Source of the DNA: Bathymodiolus brooksi
Lineage: Eukaryota; Mollusca; Bivalvia; Mytilida; Modiolidae
Direction: 5' to 3'
DNA: 64,000 nt
NCBI GenBank assembly: GCA_963680875.1
Contig: OY804579.1
Span: 33,713,804 to 33,777,803 of the forward strand
A program made the position numbers and the translations under genes. Below are positions 58,301 through 64,000 of the stretch, piece after piece. Positions within the stretch are counted from its first letter, which is position 1, and every line of letters starts with the position of its first letter. The notes below the pieces were generated by a model. That model was not told the origin of the DNA, searched no databases, and saw only the letters and a list, made by a program, of their open reading frames with translations.

Positions 58301-61033
58301 AGAATAAAGAGGTGGAAATATTTAGACCATGTATTGCCAACCAACCAAGTTCCCTTTATAGGAGATTATACACATATCGTGTGTGCCATATCAAACAAGT
58401 TTTTCCATCCGCTCTCTCCAGGTACATATTATGCTAAAAAAAAAAAATTGTTTGCCCCAAAATGAAGAAATTGTTCAAATATTGCTTTTCTGAAGCTGTT
58501 TTCACATCGGTTATTTCCTTATTAAACTGATTGTCATGATTTAATAAAAATTTGAGAGTGGGCCGTTTTCACCCCTTCATGGGTCTACCCCTTTGTATTC
58601 TCATAGCTAATTTGTATTGCTATAGCTTATTTGTATTCTCATATCATATTCATATTACTATAGCTAATTTGTATTGTCATATAGCTTATTGTATTGCCAT
58701 GGTTACTTTGCATTGCCACTGCTCAACTGTATTGCCATGACTAATTTGTATTCTCATAGATTATTTGTATTGTCATAGCTTATTTGTATTGCTATAACTT
58801 ATTTGTATTCCAACATCTTATTTGTACTGCCATTAGCTAATATTTCCACATCTTCTTACTATTGCCTAAACTAATTTGCATTGCTACAACAAATGTGTAT
58901 TTCCAGTTTATTTATATTGCATTAGCTCATTTGCATTGTCATAGCTTATTTGTACTTTCACACCTTTTTAGAATTGCCATAGCTTATTTGTACTCTGTCA
59001 GCTTATTTGTATTATCATAGCCTATTTGACTTGTTAATGGACCATACACTAACAAAGATCATACCTCTAACGTATAATCAAACTCTGGTTTAATAGATCT
59101 CAGATGTTTAACTACAGGAAATATAGACAATACTGACATAAACTCATGTTTGTTTATACTCTTCCTTGCTTGAGTAGCTAACATCTAAAACAAAAAATAA
59201 CAATTTGATTCAGTTCCATATGACATGTGTTAACAACAATTTTAATTTGACAAACAACATGTGTTCTGACTCTGGTTTAGGTTTATGGTGTTTAATGCCA
59301 CTTTCAACAATATTTCAGTTATATCATGGCAGTCAGTTTTATTGGTAGAGGAAACCAGAGTACCCGGAGAAAACCACCGACCTGTCACAAGTCACTTATA
59401 AACTTTATCACATATTGTTGTATCGAGTACGCCTCGCCATGAACGGGCTTGGAACTCACAACTTTAGTGGTGATAGGTACTGATTGCACAGGTAGTTGTA
59501 AATCCAACTACCATATGATTACAACCACGACAGGCCCTGTTCTGGCTCTGTATAATGTGGTTAGAAACATTATTTAACATCAATGTTTTAAAAATAGTAC
59601 ATTTTGAATATTCAAGAAAAACAAATACTATTATTTAGCCATACCATTTTTGTACCGTTATTTCGCATGTCCTATTTCAATATGACATCCCTCTTGCATA
59701 TTGTGGGGAAAAAAACGATGGTCTAATTCACTATATATATTTTTTAATTGTCTACTTATTTTTTTCCTGTATTTATTTGATACATGCAAACTATATACTA
59801 ATTTAAAGAATATTGTTGTTTTATTTATTTAACAAACTGCAGTTATTGGCTAATTTTAGGGGCCTTTGTGGCCATATTCAATTGTATAGTAGTTAGATTT
59901 ACATCTATCTAAGTATTCACCACAAAAGTTGTGGATTTATTTTCTGCTCATGGTAAGGTATATCTGATACAACCAAATATGATATTTTCTGCTCATGGTA
60001 ACCTGATACAACCAAATATCATAAACTTATCAGTGATTTGCAGCAGGTAGTTGTTTTTTCCGAAGAACTCCAGTTTCCTCAACCAATAAAACTGACTGCC
60101 ACGATATAACTGGCTCTGAAAACCCATAAAAACCTGAAACCCTGACTTATTTTACAATCTATTGATGCATTTGAATCATTGTAGCTACTTAAATCCAAAT
60201 GCCACCATATTTGATAATGTTGTTTAAACTCATAAACTCAATGGAATCCATCTGCATGAATACGAATTTGAAAAATTAAAGGTTAAAAGATAAAGCTCTA
60301 AGATGCCAGTTCTCAAGACAAACAATATAGAACTTGTTTGTCATAATCACTATATAATTCATTGAAATATGTCTAAACTATACAATATACAAGTTACTTT
60401 GCTTTACAAGAAAAAATGTTTCTATTTTTTTTTCTAAACGAAACTCCCTTTGCTCGTTATCATCTCTCATTTGCATATTACATCACATGATATATAATTA
60501 CAATATTATATTACATCACATGAATCATGATATATAATTACAATATTATATTACATCACATGAATCATGATATATAATTACAATATTATATAACATCACA
60601 TGAATCATGATATATAATTACAATATTATATAACATCACATGAATCATGATATATAATTACAATATTATATAACATCACATGAATCATGATATATAATTA
60701 CAATATTATATTACATCACATGAATCATGATATATAATTACAATATTATATTACATCACATGAATCATGATATATAATTACAATATTATATTACATCACA
60801 TGAATCATGATATATAATTACAATATTATATTTAAGTCTGTTACTTGGTCAACACATCACAGAATTATGTTTCTGGGTGTAAAACTAATATACATATATA
60901 CTCTGCAACACCAAATATAATGACTTACCTCCCCTTCTGATACTATACAGTCTAATGACTGTTGTACGATACCATCAAATACAGTTCTCCTATTCTTCTC
61001 TGGTATAATACAGGTCATTAAGTGGGACTCACT
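34246..61033 (-). CDS. EXOC7: Exocyst complex component 7 (Exo70), middle to C-terminal exons, partial
   Basis: Ten exons, each with AG/GT borders, join in phase to 273 codons: 60929-61033, 59065-59184, 54758-54817, 53174-53212, 52574-52633, 51198-51264, 41696-41764, 37538-37658, 34986-35081, 34246-34327. Recognisable Exo70 blocks in order: [59 protein letters not shown] and [11 protein letters not shown]. Exo70 binds the plasma membrane and tethers secretory vesicles as an exocyst subunit. The N-terminal coiled coil and early helices lie to the right of the window. The last ~80-90 residues (lipid-binding end in the family) were not found to the left. Introns reach 9.4 kb and are loaded with repeats. 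The family assignment is firm; expression is not shown. Confidence 0.93.
34328..34985. other. EXOC7 intron, nothing recognised
   Basis: AT-rich intron without repeats or frames I can name. Confidence 0.6.
34986..35081 (-). CDS. EXOC7: EXOC7 exon ([21 protein letters not shown])
   Basis: 96 nt, acceptor CTTATATTATAG, donor GTAATG, phase 2 to 2. Encodes [20 protein letters not shown] followed by [12 protein letters not shown], matching the SELIQLV...RSYREHIEQQ segment of the family. Confidence 0.92.
35160..35402. repeat. 41 bp tandem array resembling the adjacent EXOC7 acceptor junction
   Basis: About five to six units of TTACAGAGGTGAAGGTCATA plus TAACATAAGGATCTAATAT. On the minus strand each has CTTATGTTATATGACC and CACCTCTGTAA, words found in the same order across the acceptor and start of the neighbouring exon (CTTATATTATAG, TTGACCTT, CACCTCTGTAAC). 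Confidence 0.82.
35828..36655. repeat. 166 bp tandem repeat in an EXOC7 intron
   Basis: The GCAGG word before TGTACTACAACTGTGTAAAG falls at 36058, 36227, 36393 and 36559 (169, 166 and 166 bp apart). Units also share CTTCATGCACATCTGCAGG, GGAGGAGTTGCGCTTACA and GAATTATCTCCCCTTCTAA. The array ends near GGACGGATGTTTGCAGGGGG. Sequence unrelated to the HINE monomers although the period is the same. Confidence 0.88.
36768..37000 (+). mobile_element. tRNA-derived SINE, copy 3
   Basis: Best-preserved B-box: GTGAGTTCGAATCCTG. It then has GACTTGCGACAGGTCAGTGG, TTTCCTCCACCAATAAAACT and CGATATAACTAAAATATTGT, ending GTTAAACACC. Confidence 0.88.
37275..37523 (-). repeat. Three 76 bp tandem copies of the end of an EXOC7 exon
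   Basis: Copies lie at 37448-37523, 37359-37434 and 37275-37350. Each is exactly 76 bp, preceded by CAG and followed by GTAA (GTAAGA, GTAATC, GTAAGA on the minus strand). They duplicate 37538-37613, the 3' part of the exon encoding [20 protein letters not shown]. The first and third keep the frame open; the middle has TAA. Entry and exit phases equal those of the parent exon. No polypyrimidine tract precedes them. Confidence 0.9.
37538..37658 (-). CDS. EXOC7: EXOC7 exon ([10 protein letters not shown]...[11 protein letters not shown])
   Basis: 121 nt, acceptor TTTTTTATAG, donor GTAAGA, phase 1 to 2. Encodes [20 protein letters not shown] then [20 protein letters not shown], the most diagnostic Exo70 segment in the window. 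Confidence 0.95.
37680..37816 (+). mobile_element. HINE remnant (3' end)
   Basis: GGTTCAGCAATTTTGCAGAA, CAGACAGAAGACAGACAGAC, CCAAGTGATGACAATAG and the hairpin AGCTCACATGGTC/TTCGGCCAGGTGAGCT. It lies about 20 bp upstream of an EXOC7 acceptor. Confidence 0.82.
37930..40336. repeat. 29 bp minisatellite, ~82 units with ~465 bp higher-order blocks
   Basis: Unit GGCAACTGTATCATTTACCT plus GGTTTAACA; variants have ATAATT, CCTACTTTAA and TGTGTC. The variant order GGCTTAACAGG then GTTAAACAGGCAGC recurs at about 38557, 39023, 39608 and 40072, showing block duplications of about 465 and 585 bp. Read in the EXOC7 sense, most units contain CCAGGTAAAT, which resembles a 5' splice site. Confidence 0.95.
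40337..40978 (+). mobile_element. HINE-like element, copy F (degenerate)
   Basis: Three to four diverged monomers (GGTCCTATGTTAAAG, GTGGTGGTCATCTTGGATGG, GGTTTCAGAGAAGATTTTCG) and the 3' end TGGTAACAACTCACATGACC followed by GGTTCAGGTGAGCCTGAC. Confidence 0.72.
40979..41317. other. EXOC7 intron, nothing recognised
   Basis: AT-rich intron sequence. Confidence 0.5.
41318..41460. repeat. Inverted repeat (foldback)
   Basis: TTCAATGCCTCAGATTTAAT at the left pairs loosely with ATTAAATCTGAGGCAATAAA at the right, with GTCACATG and CATGTGAC further in. Probable small MITE. Confidence 0.7.
41495..41647. repeat. 153 bp foldback MITE-like palindrome
   Basis: Ends CAATTACTGTCTT and AAGACAGTAATTG, with inner GTAAATGTGTGGATT and AATCCACACATTTAC. 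It ends about 50 bp downstream (in gene sense) of an EXOC7 donor. Confidence 0.85.
41696..41764 (-). CDS. EXOC7: EXOC7 exon ([22 protein letters not shown])
   Basis: 69 nt, acceptor TTATTTTAG, donor GTAAGT, phase 1 to 1. It encodes a variable linker plus SKLKLADYM leading into the next exon; phase and position support it more than sequence. Confidence 0.88.
42081..42188. repeat. 108 bp hairpin, near-perfect ~42 bp stem
   Basis: ATTTATGGCCCTTGTTGTAG and its complement CTACAACAAGGGCCATAAAT bound it; the stem continues through GGGAGATATGAAG to GTTTAC. MITE-like, in an EXOC7 intron. Confidence 0.9.
42545..43926. repeat. 38/39 bp minisatellite in two subfamilies
   Basis: Units GCAGTTGAGTTATAATACCC plus TTTACTTCTATCAATCTA (38 bp, to about 43335), then the same with CATAGCCTA (39 bp, to about 43890). 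The 39 bp period keeps one minus frame open, giving an apparent 226-codon protein of [13 protein letters not shown] repeats. It is intronic in EXOC7, same sense, and is not a gene. Confidence 0.95.
44057..44160. repeat. Small palindrome and poly-C run
   Basis: TTGTCTTGCACTAGTGCAAG-ACAA is a perfect palindrome; about 60 bp on is a run of ~22 C (44137-44158). Confidence 0.8.
44421..44570. repeat. 150 bp foldback MITE
   Basis: Arms of ~65 bp begin CACCGGCAAAAAAGTGCAAA and end TTGCACTTTTGTCGGTGT, with GGGAAATCTCCGACACCCT in both. The loop is GCTGACTCGACGAGCCTCAT. TGCAAGAC words relate it to the small palindrome at 44060. Confidence 0.9.
45198..47596 (+). mobile_element. HINE/pearl-like element, copy D
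   Basis: 5' ACTAGAGGCTCCCAGGAGCC hairpin and CGCTCACCTGG; core array; ACGGACGGACGACGACGGAC microsatellite (47540-47575); shortened 3' end GGTTCAGGTGAGCTA. The left arm of the closing hairpin is deleted, so the element may be immobile. Confidence 0.82.
45500..47370. repeat. 312 bp / 624 bp two-level higher-order repeat
   Basis: Two 312 bp variants alternate: one with GGGGATCACCCAAGGACC (about 45573, 46197, 46821) and one with GGGACCCACCCAGGGACC (45885, 46509, 47133). The true period is 624 bp, with near-identical units. Each 312 bp unit contains a GCAGCCAT(C/T)TTGAATGG block and a CCTAATTTGCATAATCGGTA block. Confidence 0.92.
47981..48542. other. EXOC7 intron, nothing recognised
   Basis: AT-rich. 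TTTCACAGTCACAGTAGGGTCTGC at 48153 (counting from TTTCACAG) resembles a segment at 42505 just before the 38 bp array, with similar sequence around it, so the two may be old duplicates. Confidence 0.5.
48543..48800 (+). mobile_element. tRNA-derived SINE, copy 4
   Basis: GGGGGCTGTTGTGGCCATGA head, GGTAGTTGGATTTACAACTA, GCTTGCGGCAGGTCAGTGGT, CCACCAATAAAACTGATCGA and GAAATATTGTTGAAAGTGGC. Tail ACTAACCAACTAAACAAAAC. Confidence 0.88.
48801..49285. other. EXOC7 intron, nothing recognised
   Basis: AT-rich sequence between a SINE and a hAT element. Confidence 0.5.
49650..50370 (+). pseudogene. hAT/ZNF862-like protein, N-terminal part, broken
   Basis: ATG at 49650 gives [20 protein letters not shown], then a frame change near 49680 (or a splice at TTTTAATTTTAG) leads into [20 protein letters not shown] and the TTF-like finger MYCKYCRTF...[10 protein letters not shown] (C-x2-C...H-x4-H). 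[17 protein letters not shown] is interrupted by ~95 bp and resumes as [32 protein letters not shown], then a TGA and a decayed [10 protein letters not shown]. The catalytic and hATC regions are absent. Matches the N-terminal half of ZNF862-like hAT-derived proteins. Confidence 0.72.
50104..50200 (-). mobile_element. Short insertion inside the ZNF862-like frame
   Basis: Minus strand ends ATAAATAAAACTTTTCTTAT plus CTTATCTTA, like the simple-repeat tail of a 5'-truncated LINE. An ACACAACACAACACAA microsatellite lies in the middle. Removing it rejoins LFNTK to AYGVVK in frame order. Confidence 0.5.
50535..50705. repeat. ~27 bp minisatellite
   Basis: Six units of AAATAAATATGTTCTTTTGT and near variants (GCGTAA, GTGTAAG, GCATCA). 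Confidence 0.85.
50943..51186. repeat. 20 bp minisatellite beside an EXOC7 donor
   Basis: About twelve units of AGAGTTACCTGTATTCTATA. In the EXOC7 sense each contains ACAGGTAAC, resembling a 5' splice site; the array starts about 10 bp after the true donor at 51197. Confidence 0.9.
51198..51264 (-). CDS. EXOC7: EXOC7 exon ([22 protein letters not shown])
   Basis: 67 nt, acceptor ATTTCAG, donor GTAAGT, phase 0 to 1. [12 protein letters not shown] matches LLDFQETAGAML of the family almost exactly. Confidence 0.95.
51265..52573. other. EXOC7 intron, nothing recognised
   Basis: 1.3 kb intron of AT-rich unique sequence, unlike its repeat-filled neighbours. Confidence 0.6.
52574..52633 (-). CDS. 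EXOC7: EXOC7 exon ([20 protein letters not shown])
   Basis: 60 nt, acceptor CCTTTTAG, donor GTAAGT, phase 0. [11 protein letters not shown] is an invariant-looking Exo70 block. Confidence 0.96.
52722..52980 (-). mobile_element. Second SINE type (possible), minus strand
   Basis: Minus strand has a tRNA-like head (GGGTGGAGTAATAGCTAGTT, GCTAGCGCTAG), CTGCCGACTGTTGTTTCACG and the end GGTGTTAAACAACAA. Different body from the other SINEs but a related GTTAAACA ending. Confidence 0.5.
52985..53115 (+). mobile_element. tRNA-derived SINE, copy 5 (3' half)
   Basis: Begins at ATGTGATAAATGACTTATGG; GGTCAGTGGTTTTCTCCTGG, CCACCAATAAAACTGACTGC and CATTAAACACC follow. The tRNA head is missing, replaced by the other SINE type. 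Confidence 0.82.
53174..53212 (-). CDS. EXOC7: EXOC7 exon ([13 protein letters not shown])
   Basis: 39 nt microexon, acceptor TTTGACAG, donor GTATGA, phase 0. Matches AKALEDFADNIK of the family. Confidence 0.94.
53411..53560. repeat. 53 bp direct repeat, three units
   Basis: CTGCTAAAGTACCATAACCT then ATGTATGAGGGTAGAGAACC, TTACTTTTAAAT. Units are identical, so duplication is recent. Confidence 0.9.
53659..54662. mobile_element. ~1 kb non-autonomous TIR element with TA flanks
   Basis: Ends CCGTATAACCGATAATTTCT and AGAAATTACCGGTTATACGG, flanked by TA on both sides (53657-53658, 54663-54664). Fits a Tc1/mariner-type insertion. Interior AT-rich, no frame. Confidence 0.8.
54758..54817 (-). CDS. 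EXOC7: EXOC7 exon ([20 protein letters not shown])
   Basis: 60 nt, acceptor TATGTTGTAG, donor GTAAGT, phase 0. It aligns with GTAASTKNKLPGLITSMETI of the family. Confidence 0.92.
54940..55328. repeat. ~20 bp minisatellite, left part
   Basis: Imperfect units of TTCATATTGCCATACCTAA and TTTGTATTGCCATAGCTTA. The same array resumes at 58590, so it was split by the ISL2EU-like insertion. Confidence 0.88.
56683..58421 (+). CDS. DDE_4-type transposase (ISL2EU/IS4EU-like), two exons
   Basis: Exon 1 is open from 56683 to 57513, possibly starting after an acceptor-like TTTCTCAG at about 56711; exon 2 is 58271-58421, after acceptor TTCTTTCAG and before a donor-like CAG/GTACAT. Motifs: helix-turn-helix-like [20 protein letters not shown]; first Asp in [28 protein letters not shown]; second Asp in [10 protein letters not shown]; and, after the intron, [14 protein letters not shown] with the catalytic Glu. 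All three acidic residues are present and exon junction LVTK/VRWVVE restores the family sequence. About 330 residues; no ATG start is seen, so the true N-terminus may be in an unrecognised exon. The donor AAG/GTGATT is weak. It may still be able to encode protein. Confidence 0.8.
57514..58270 (+). other. Intron of the ISL2EU-like transposase
   Basis: 757 bp, GTGATT...TTCTTTCAG, AT-rich, with a poly-C run at 57901. Reading through it hits a stop at once, so splicing is required. Confidence 0.7.
58590..59040. repeat. ~20 bp minisatellite, right part
   Basis: Units such as TTTGTATTGCTATAGCTTA and TTTGTATTCTCATAGCTAA, continuing the array at 54940-55328. Confidence 0.88.
59065..59184 (-). CDS. 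EXOC7: EXOC7 exon ([15 protein letters not shown]...KPEFDYTLE)
   Basis: 120 nt, acceptor TTGTTTTAG, donor GTATGA, phase 0. [20 protein letters not shown] is a clear match to TVLTVFPILRHLKQTKPEF. Confidence 0.96.
59274..59540 (-). mobile_element. tRNA-derived SINE, copy 6
   Basis: Full-length on the minus strand: GGCCTGTCGTGGTTGTAATC head, GGTAGTTGGATTTACAACTA, GGTTTCCTCTACCAATAAAA and GTGGCATTAAACACCATAAA. Confidence 0.88.
59858..60120 (+). mobile_element. tRNA-derived SINE, copy 7
   Basis: GGGGCCTTTGTGGCCATATT head; CTGATACAACCAAATAT occurs twice through a ~40 bp internal duplication (59950-60030); ends CCAATAAAACTGACTGCCAC and GATATAACTGG. The last ~40 bp are lost. Confidence 0.85.
60466..60833. 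repeat. ~41 bp AT-rich minisatellite, nine units
   Basis: ATTACATCACATGAATCATG then ATATATAATTACAATATT. Units alternate TTATATTACATC and TTATATAACATC. It lies about 95 bp downstream (gene sense) of an EXOC7 exon. Confidence 0.93.
60929..61033 (-). CDS. EXOC7: EXOC7 exon ([21 protein letters not shown])
   Basis: 105 nt, acceptor TAATTATAG, donor GTAAGT, phase 0. [20 protein letters not shown] matches IIPEHHQKKTFDSLIQDALD. First exon in the window; earlier ones lie to the right. Confidence 0.95.
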
Positions 61034-61425
61034 CTATAATTAAAATGATCATGTATACATCAGTGTTAAAGATGGAAACCCCTTTTTCTAATAAATAATG
61101 GTCTATAACTTAAATTATTTTTACTTGAATTATCAAAAATGCCTACCCACATAAAATTGTAAAAAGAAATTTCCACTCTACATATTTTAGCCGAGTTGCC
61201 ATGGTAAAGGGAATGCACTGGTCCAGATGTCCAAAGAATTGATCAAGATTAGTTATATATATAACCATCCTCTTGCCCATATAATAAGTTTGCAGCCTGC
61301 TTTATGTGAGAATGTCTGTAACTGAACATTTTGGTCTTCTCCATTAGAGAACAACATTGTCAAGTTATTGATGAAAAATAGCTGTAAATTTATCAAACAA
61401 AACTGATTTCATTCACACAATAATA
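61034..61425. other. EXOC7 intron, nothing recognised
   Basis: AT-rich spacer between an exon and the large minisatellite. Confidence 0.5.
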
Positions 61426-64000
61426 TATCTTATGCCCAGTAGTACATAAACACCATGACCACGACATAGTCTTCCCATAATAATCCAGTAGTAGAGCCCC
61501 CAGTAGACACATAGACACCATGACCACAACAGTCTTCCCATAATAATCCAGTAGAAGAGCCCCCAGTAGACACATAGACACCATGACCACAACATAGTCT
61601 TCCCATAATAATCCAGTAGTAGAGCCCCCAGTAGACACATAGACAACATGACCACAACACAGTCTTCCCATAATAATCCAGTAGTAGAGCCCCCAGTAGA
61701 CACATAGACACCATGACCACAACACAGTCTTTCCATAATAATCCAGTAGAAGAGCCCTCAGTAGAAACATAGACACCATGACCACAACAGTCTTCCCATA
61801 ATAATACAGTAGTAGAGCCCCCAGTAGAAACATAGACACCATGACCACAACAGTCTTCCCATAATAATACAGTAGTAGAGCCCCCAGTAGAAACATAGAC
61901 ACCATGACCACAACAGTCTTCCCATAATAATACAGTAGTAGAGCCCCCAGTAGAAACATAGACACCATGACCACAACAGTCTTCCCATAATAATACAGTA
62001 GTAGAGCCCCCAGTAGAAACATAGACACCATGACCACAACAGTCTTCCCATAATAATCCAGTAATAGAGTGCCCATAAGATACATAGACACCAGGACCAC
62101 AACATAGTCTTCCCATAATAATCCAGTAGAAGAGCCCCCAGTAGAAACATAGACACCATGACCACAACATAGTCTTCCCATAATAATCCAGTAGTAGAGC
62201 CCCCAGTAGAAACATAGACACCATGACCACAACAGTCTTCCCATAATAATCCAGTAATAGAGTGCCCATAAGATACATAGACACCATGACCACAACTTAG
62301 TCTTCCCATAATAATCCAGTAGTAGAGCCCCCAGTAGACACATAGACACCATGACCACAACTTAGTCTTCCCATAATAATCCAGTAGAAGAGCCCCCAGT
62401 AGACACATAGACACCATGACCACAACACAGTCTTCCCATAATAATCCAGTATTAGAGCCCCCAGTTGACACATAGACACCATGACCACAACATAGTCTTC
62501 CCATAATAATCCAGTAGTAGAGCCCCCCAGTAGACACATAAACACCATGACCACAACATAGTCTTCGCATAATAATACAGTAGTAGAGCCCCCAGTAGAA
62601 ACATAGACACCATGACCACAACATAGTCTACCCAAAATAATCCAGTAAAAGAGCCCCCAGTAGACACATAGACACCATGACCAAAACACAGTCTTCCCAT
62701 AATAATCCAGTAGAAGAGCCCCCAGTAGACACATAGACACCATGACCACAACACAGTCTTCCCATAATAATCCAGTAGAAGAGCCCCCAGTAGACACATA
62801 GACACCATGACCACAATACAGTCTTCCCATAATAATCCAGTAGTAGAGCCCCCAGTAGACACATAGACAACATGACCACAACACAGTCTTTCCATAATAA
62901 TCCAGTAGAAGAGCCCTCAGTAGAAACATAGACACCATGACCACAACAGTCTTCCCATAATAATACAGTAGTAGAGCCCCCAGTAGAAACATAGACACCA
63001 TGACCACAAGTCTTCCCATAATAATACAGTAGTAGAGCCCCCAGTAGAAACATAGACACCATGACCACAACAGTCTTCCCATAATAATACAGTAGTAGAG
63101 CCCCCAGTAGAAACATAGACACCATGACCACAACAGTCTTCCCATAATAATACAGTAGTAGAGCCCCCAGTAGAAACATAGACACCATGACCACAACAGT
63201 CTTCCCATAATAATACAGTAGTAGAGCCCCCAGTAGAAACATAGACACCATGACCACAACAGTCTTCCCATAATAATACAGTAGTAGAGCCCCCAGTAGA
63301 AACATAGACACCATGCCCACAACAGTCTTCCCATAATAATACAGTAGTAGAGCCCCCAGTAGAAACATAGACACCATGACCACAACAGTCTTCCCATAAT
63401 AATCTAGTAATAGAGTGCCCATAAGATACATAGACACCATGACCACAACATAGTCTTCCCATAATAATCCAGTAGAAGAGCCCCCAGTAGACACATAGAC
63501 ACCATGACCACAACATAGTCTTCCCATAATAATCCAGTAGTAGAGCCCCCAGTAGAAACATAGACACCATGACCACAACAGTCTTCCCATAATAATCCAG
63601 TAATAGAGTGCCCATAAGATACATAGACACCATGACCACAACATAGTCTTCCCATAATAATCCAGTAGTAGAGCCCCCAGTAGACACATAGACACCATGA
63701 CCACAACACAGTCTTCCCATAATAATCCAGTAGTAGAGCCCCCAGTTGACACATAGACACCATGACCACAACATAGCCTTCCCATAATAATCCAGTAGTA
63801 GAGCCCCCAGTAGACACATAAACACCATGACCAAAACATAGTCTTCCCATAATAATCCACTAGTAGAGCCCCCCAGTAGACACATAAACACCATGACCAC
63901 AACACAGTCTTCCCATAATAATCCAGTAGTAGAGCTCCCAGTAGAAACATAGACACCATGACCACAACATAGCCTTGCGATAATAATCCAGTAGTAGAGC
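61426..64000. repeat. 62/65 bp minisatellite reaching the window end
   Basis: ~40 units of AATCCAGTAGTAGAGCCCCC, AGTAGACACATAGACACCAT, GACCACAACAtagTCTTCCC; the optional 3 bp (ATA/ACA) makes 62 or 65 bp units. Variants (TACAGT, GAAACA, GTGCCCATAAGATACA) occur in recurring order, e.g. similar blocks at 61750-62290 and 62895-63460. All three minus frames stay open for hundreds of codons, giving hydrophobic nonsense repeats. Confidence 0.95.

Larger units (their letters stand above)
55329..58589 (+). mobile_element. ISL2EU/IS4EU-like DNA transposon in a minisatellite
   Basis: The ~20 bp array breaks at GCCATAGC/AAAGGACAAAGG and resumes after CTACCCCTTTGTATTCTC. Inner termini CAAAGG and CCTTTG are inverted but longer terminal repeats are weak, so the ends are approximate. 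It carries one spliced transposase gene; the YqaJ-like second gene of ISL2EU elements was not seen. It sits in an EXOC7 intron, opposite strand. Confidence 0.65.

Noticed and set aside
61393..63965. Hydrophobic repeat proteins of 107-445 codons on the minus strand
   Set aside because: Three overlapping frames of one minisatellite; no start context, and the array sits in an EXOC7 intron.

Overview
This is eukaryotic, intron-rich, AT-rich animal DNA. The repeats point to a bivalve mollusc: pearl/HINE-like elements built on ~160 bp core repeats with a CGGA/CAGA-type microsatellite and a closing hairpin, tRNA-derived SINEs with a conserved ATAAAACTGAC...GATATAAC 3' block, and decayed genes of families expanded in invertebrates. 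The species assignment is inference.

The one host gene I can define is the exocyst subunit EXOC7 (Exo70), on the minus strand. Ten exons between 61033 and 34246 join in phase (819 nt, 273 codons). They cover the middle to C-terminal part of the protein. Its 5' exons lie beyond the right edge; its last exons were not found to the left. The introns are filled with minisatellites, hAT elements, SINEs, foldback MITEs and an ISL2EU/IS4EU-like transposon. Three exons have tandem arrays made from, or resembling, their own exon-intron junctions.

Left to right: 1-6653, two HINE-type elements built from a 332 bp dimeric repeat; 6657-8541, a broken gene of the EEADTRM/GCDTTS family; 9629-15320, pieces of a transposon-like gene (SGNH-like frame, then PHD finger frame) separated by a third HINE (10183-14242); 15270-24206, an ~8.9 kb structure with ~1.1 kb inverted arms, holding a LINE fragment, a hAT fragment, several MITEs and a second HINE family; 24552-24713, a MULE-like exon relic; 27461-30665, a B-box/coiled-coil/propeller TRIM-like pseudogene split by a mariner-like element; 31449-33222, more HINE copies; 34246-64000, EXOC7 and its repeat-filled introns.

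Most long open frames here are by-products of tandem repeats and should not be read as genes. Several pseudogene frameshifts fall in homopolymers or 2-5 bp repeats, so some may be assembly errors rather than mutations.
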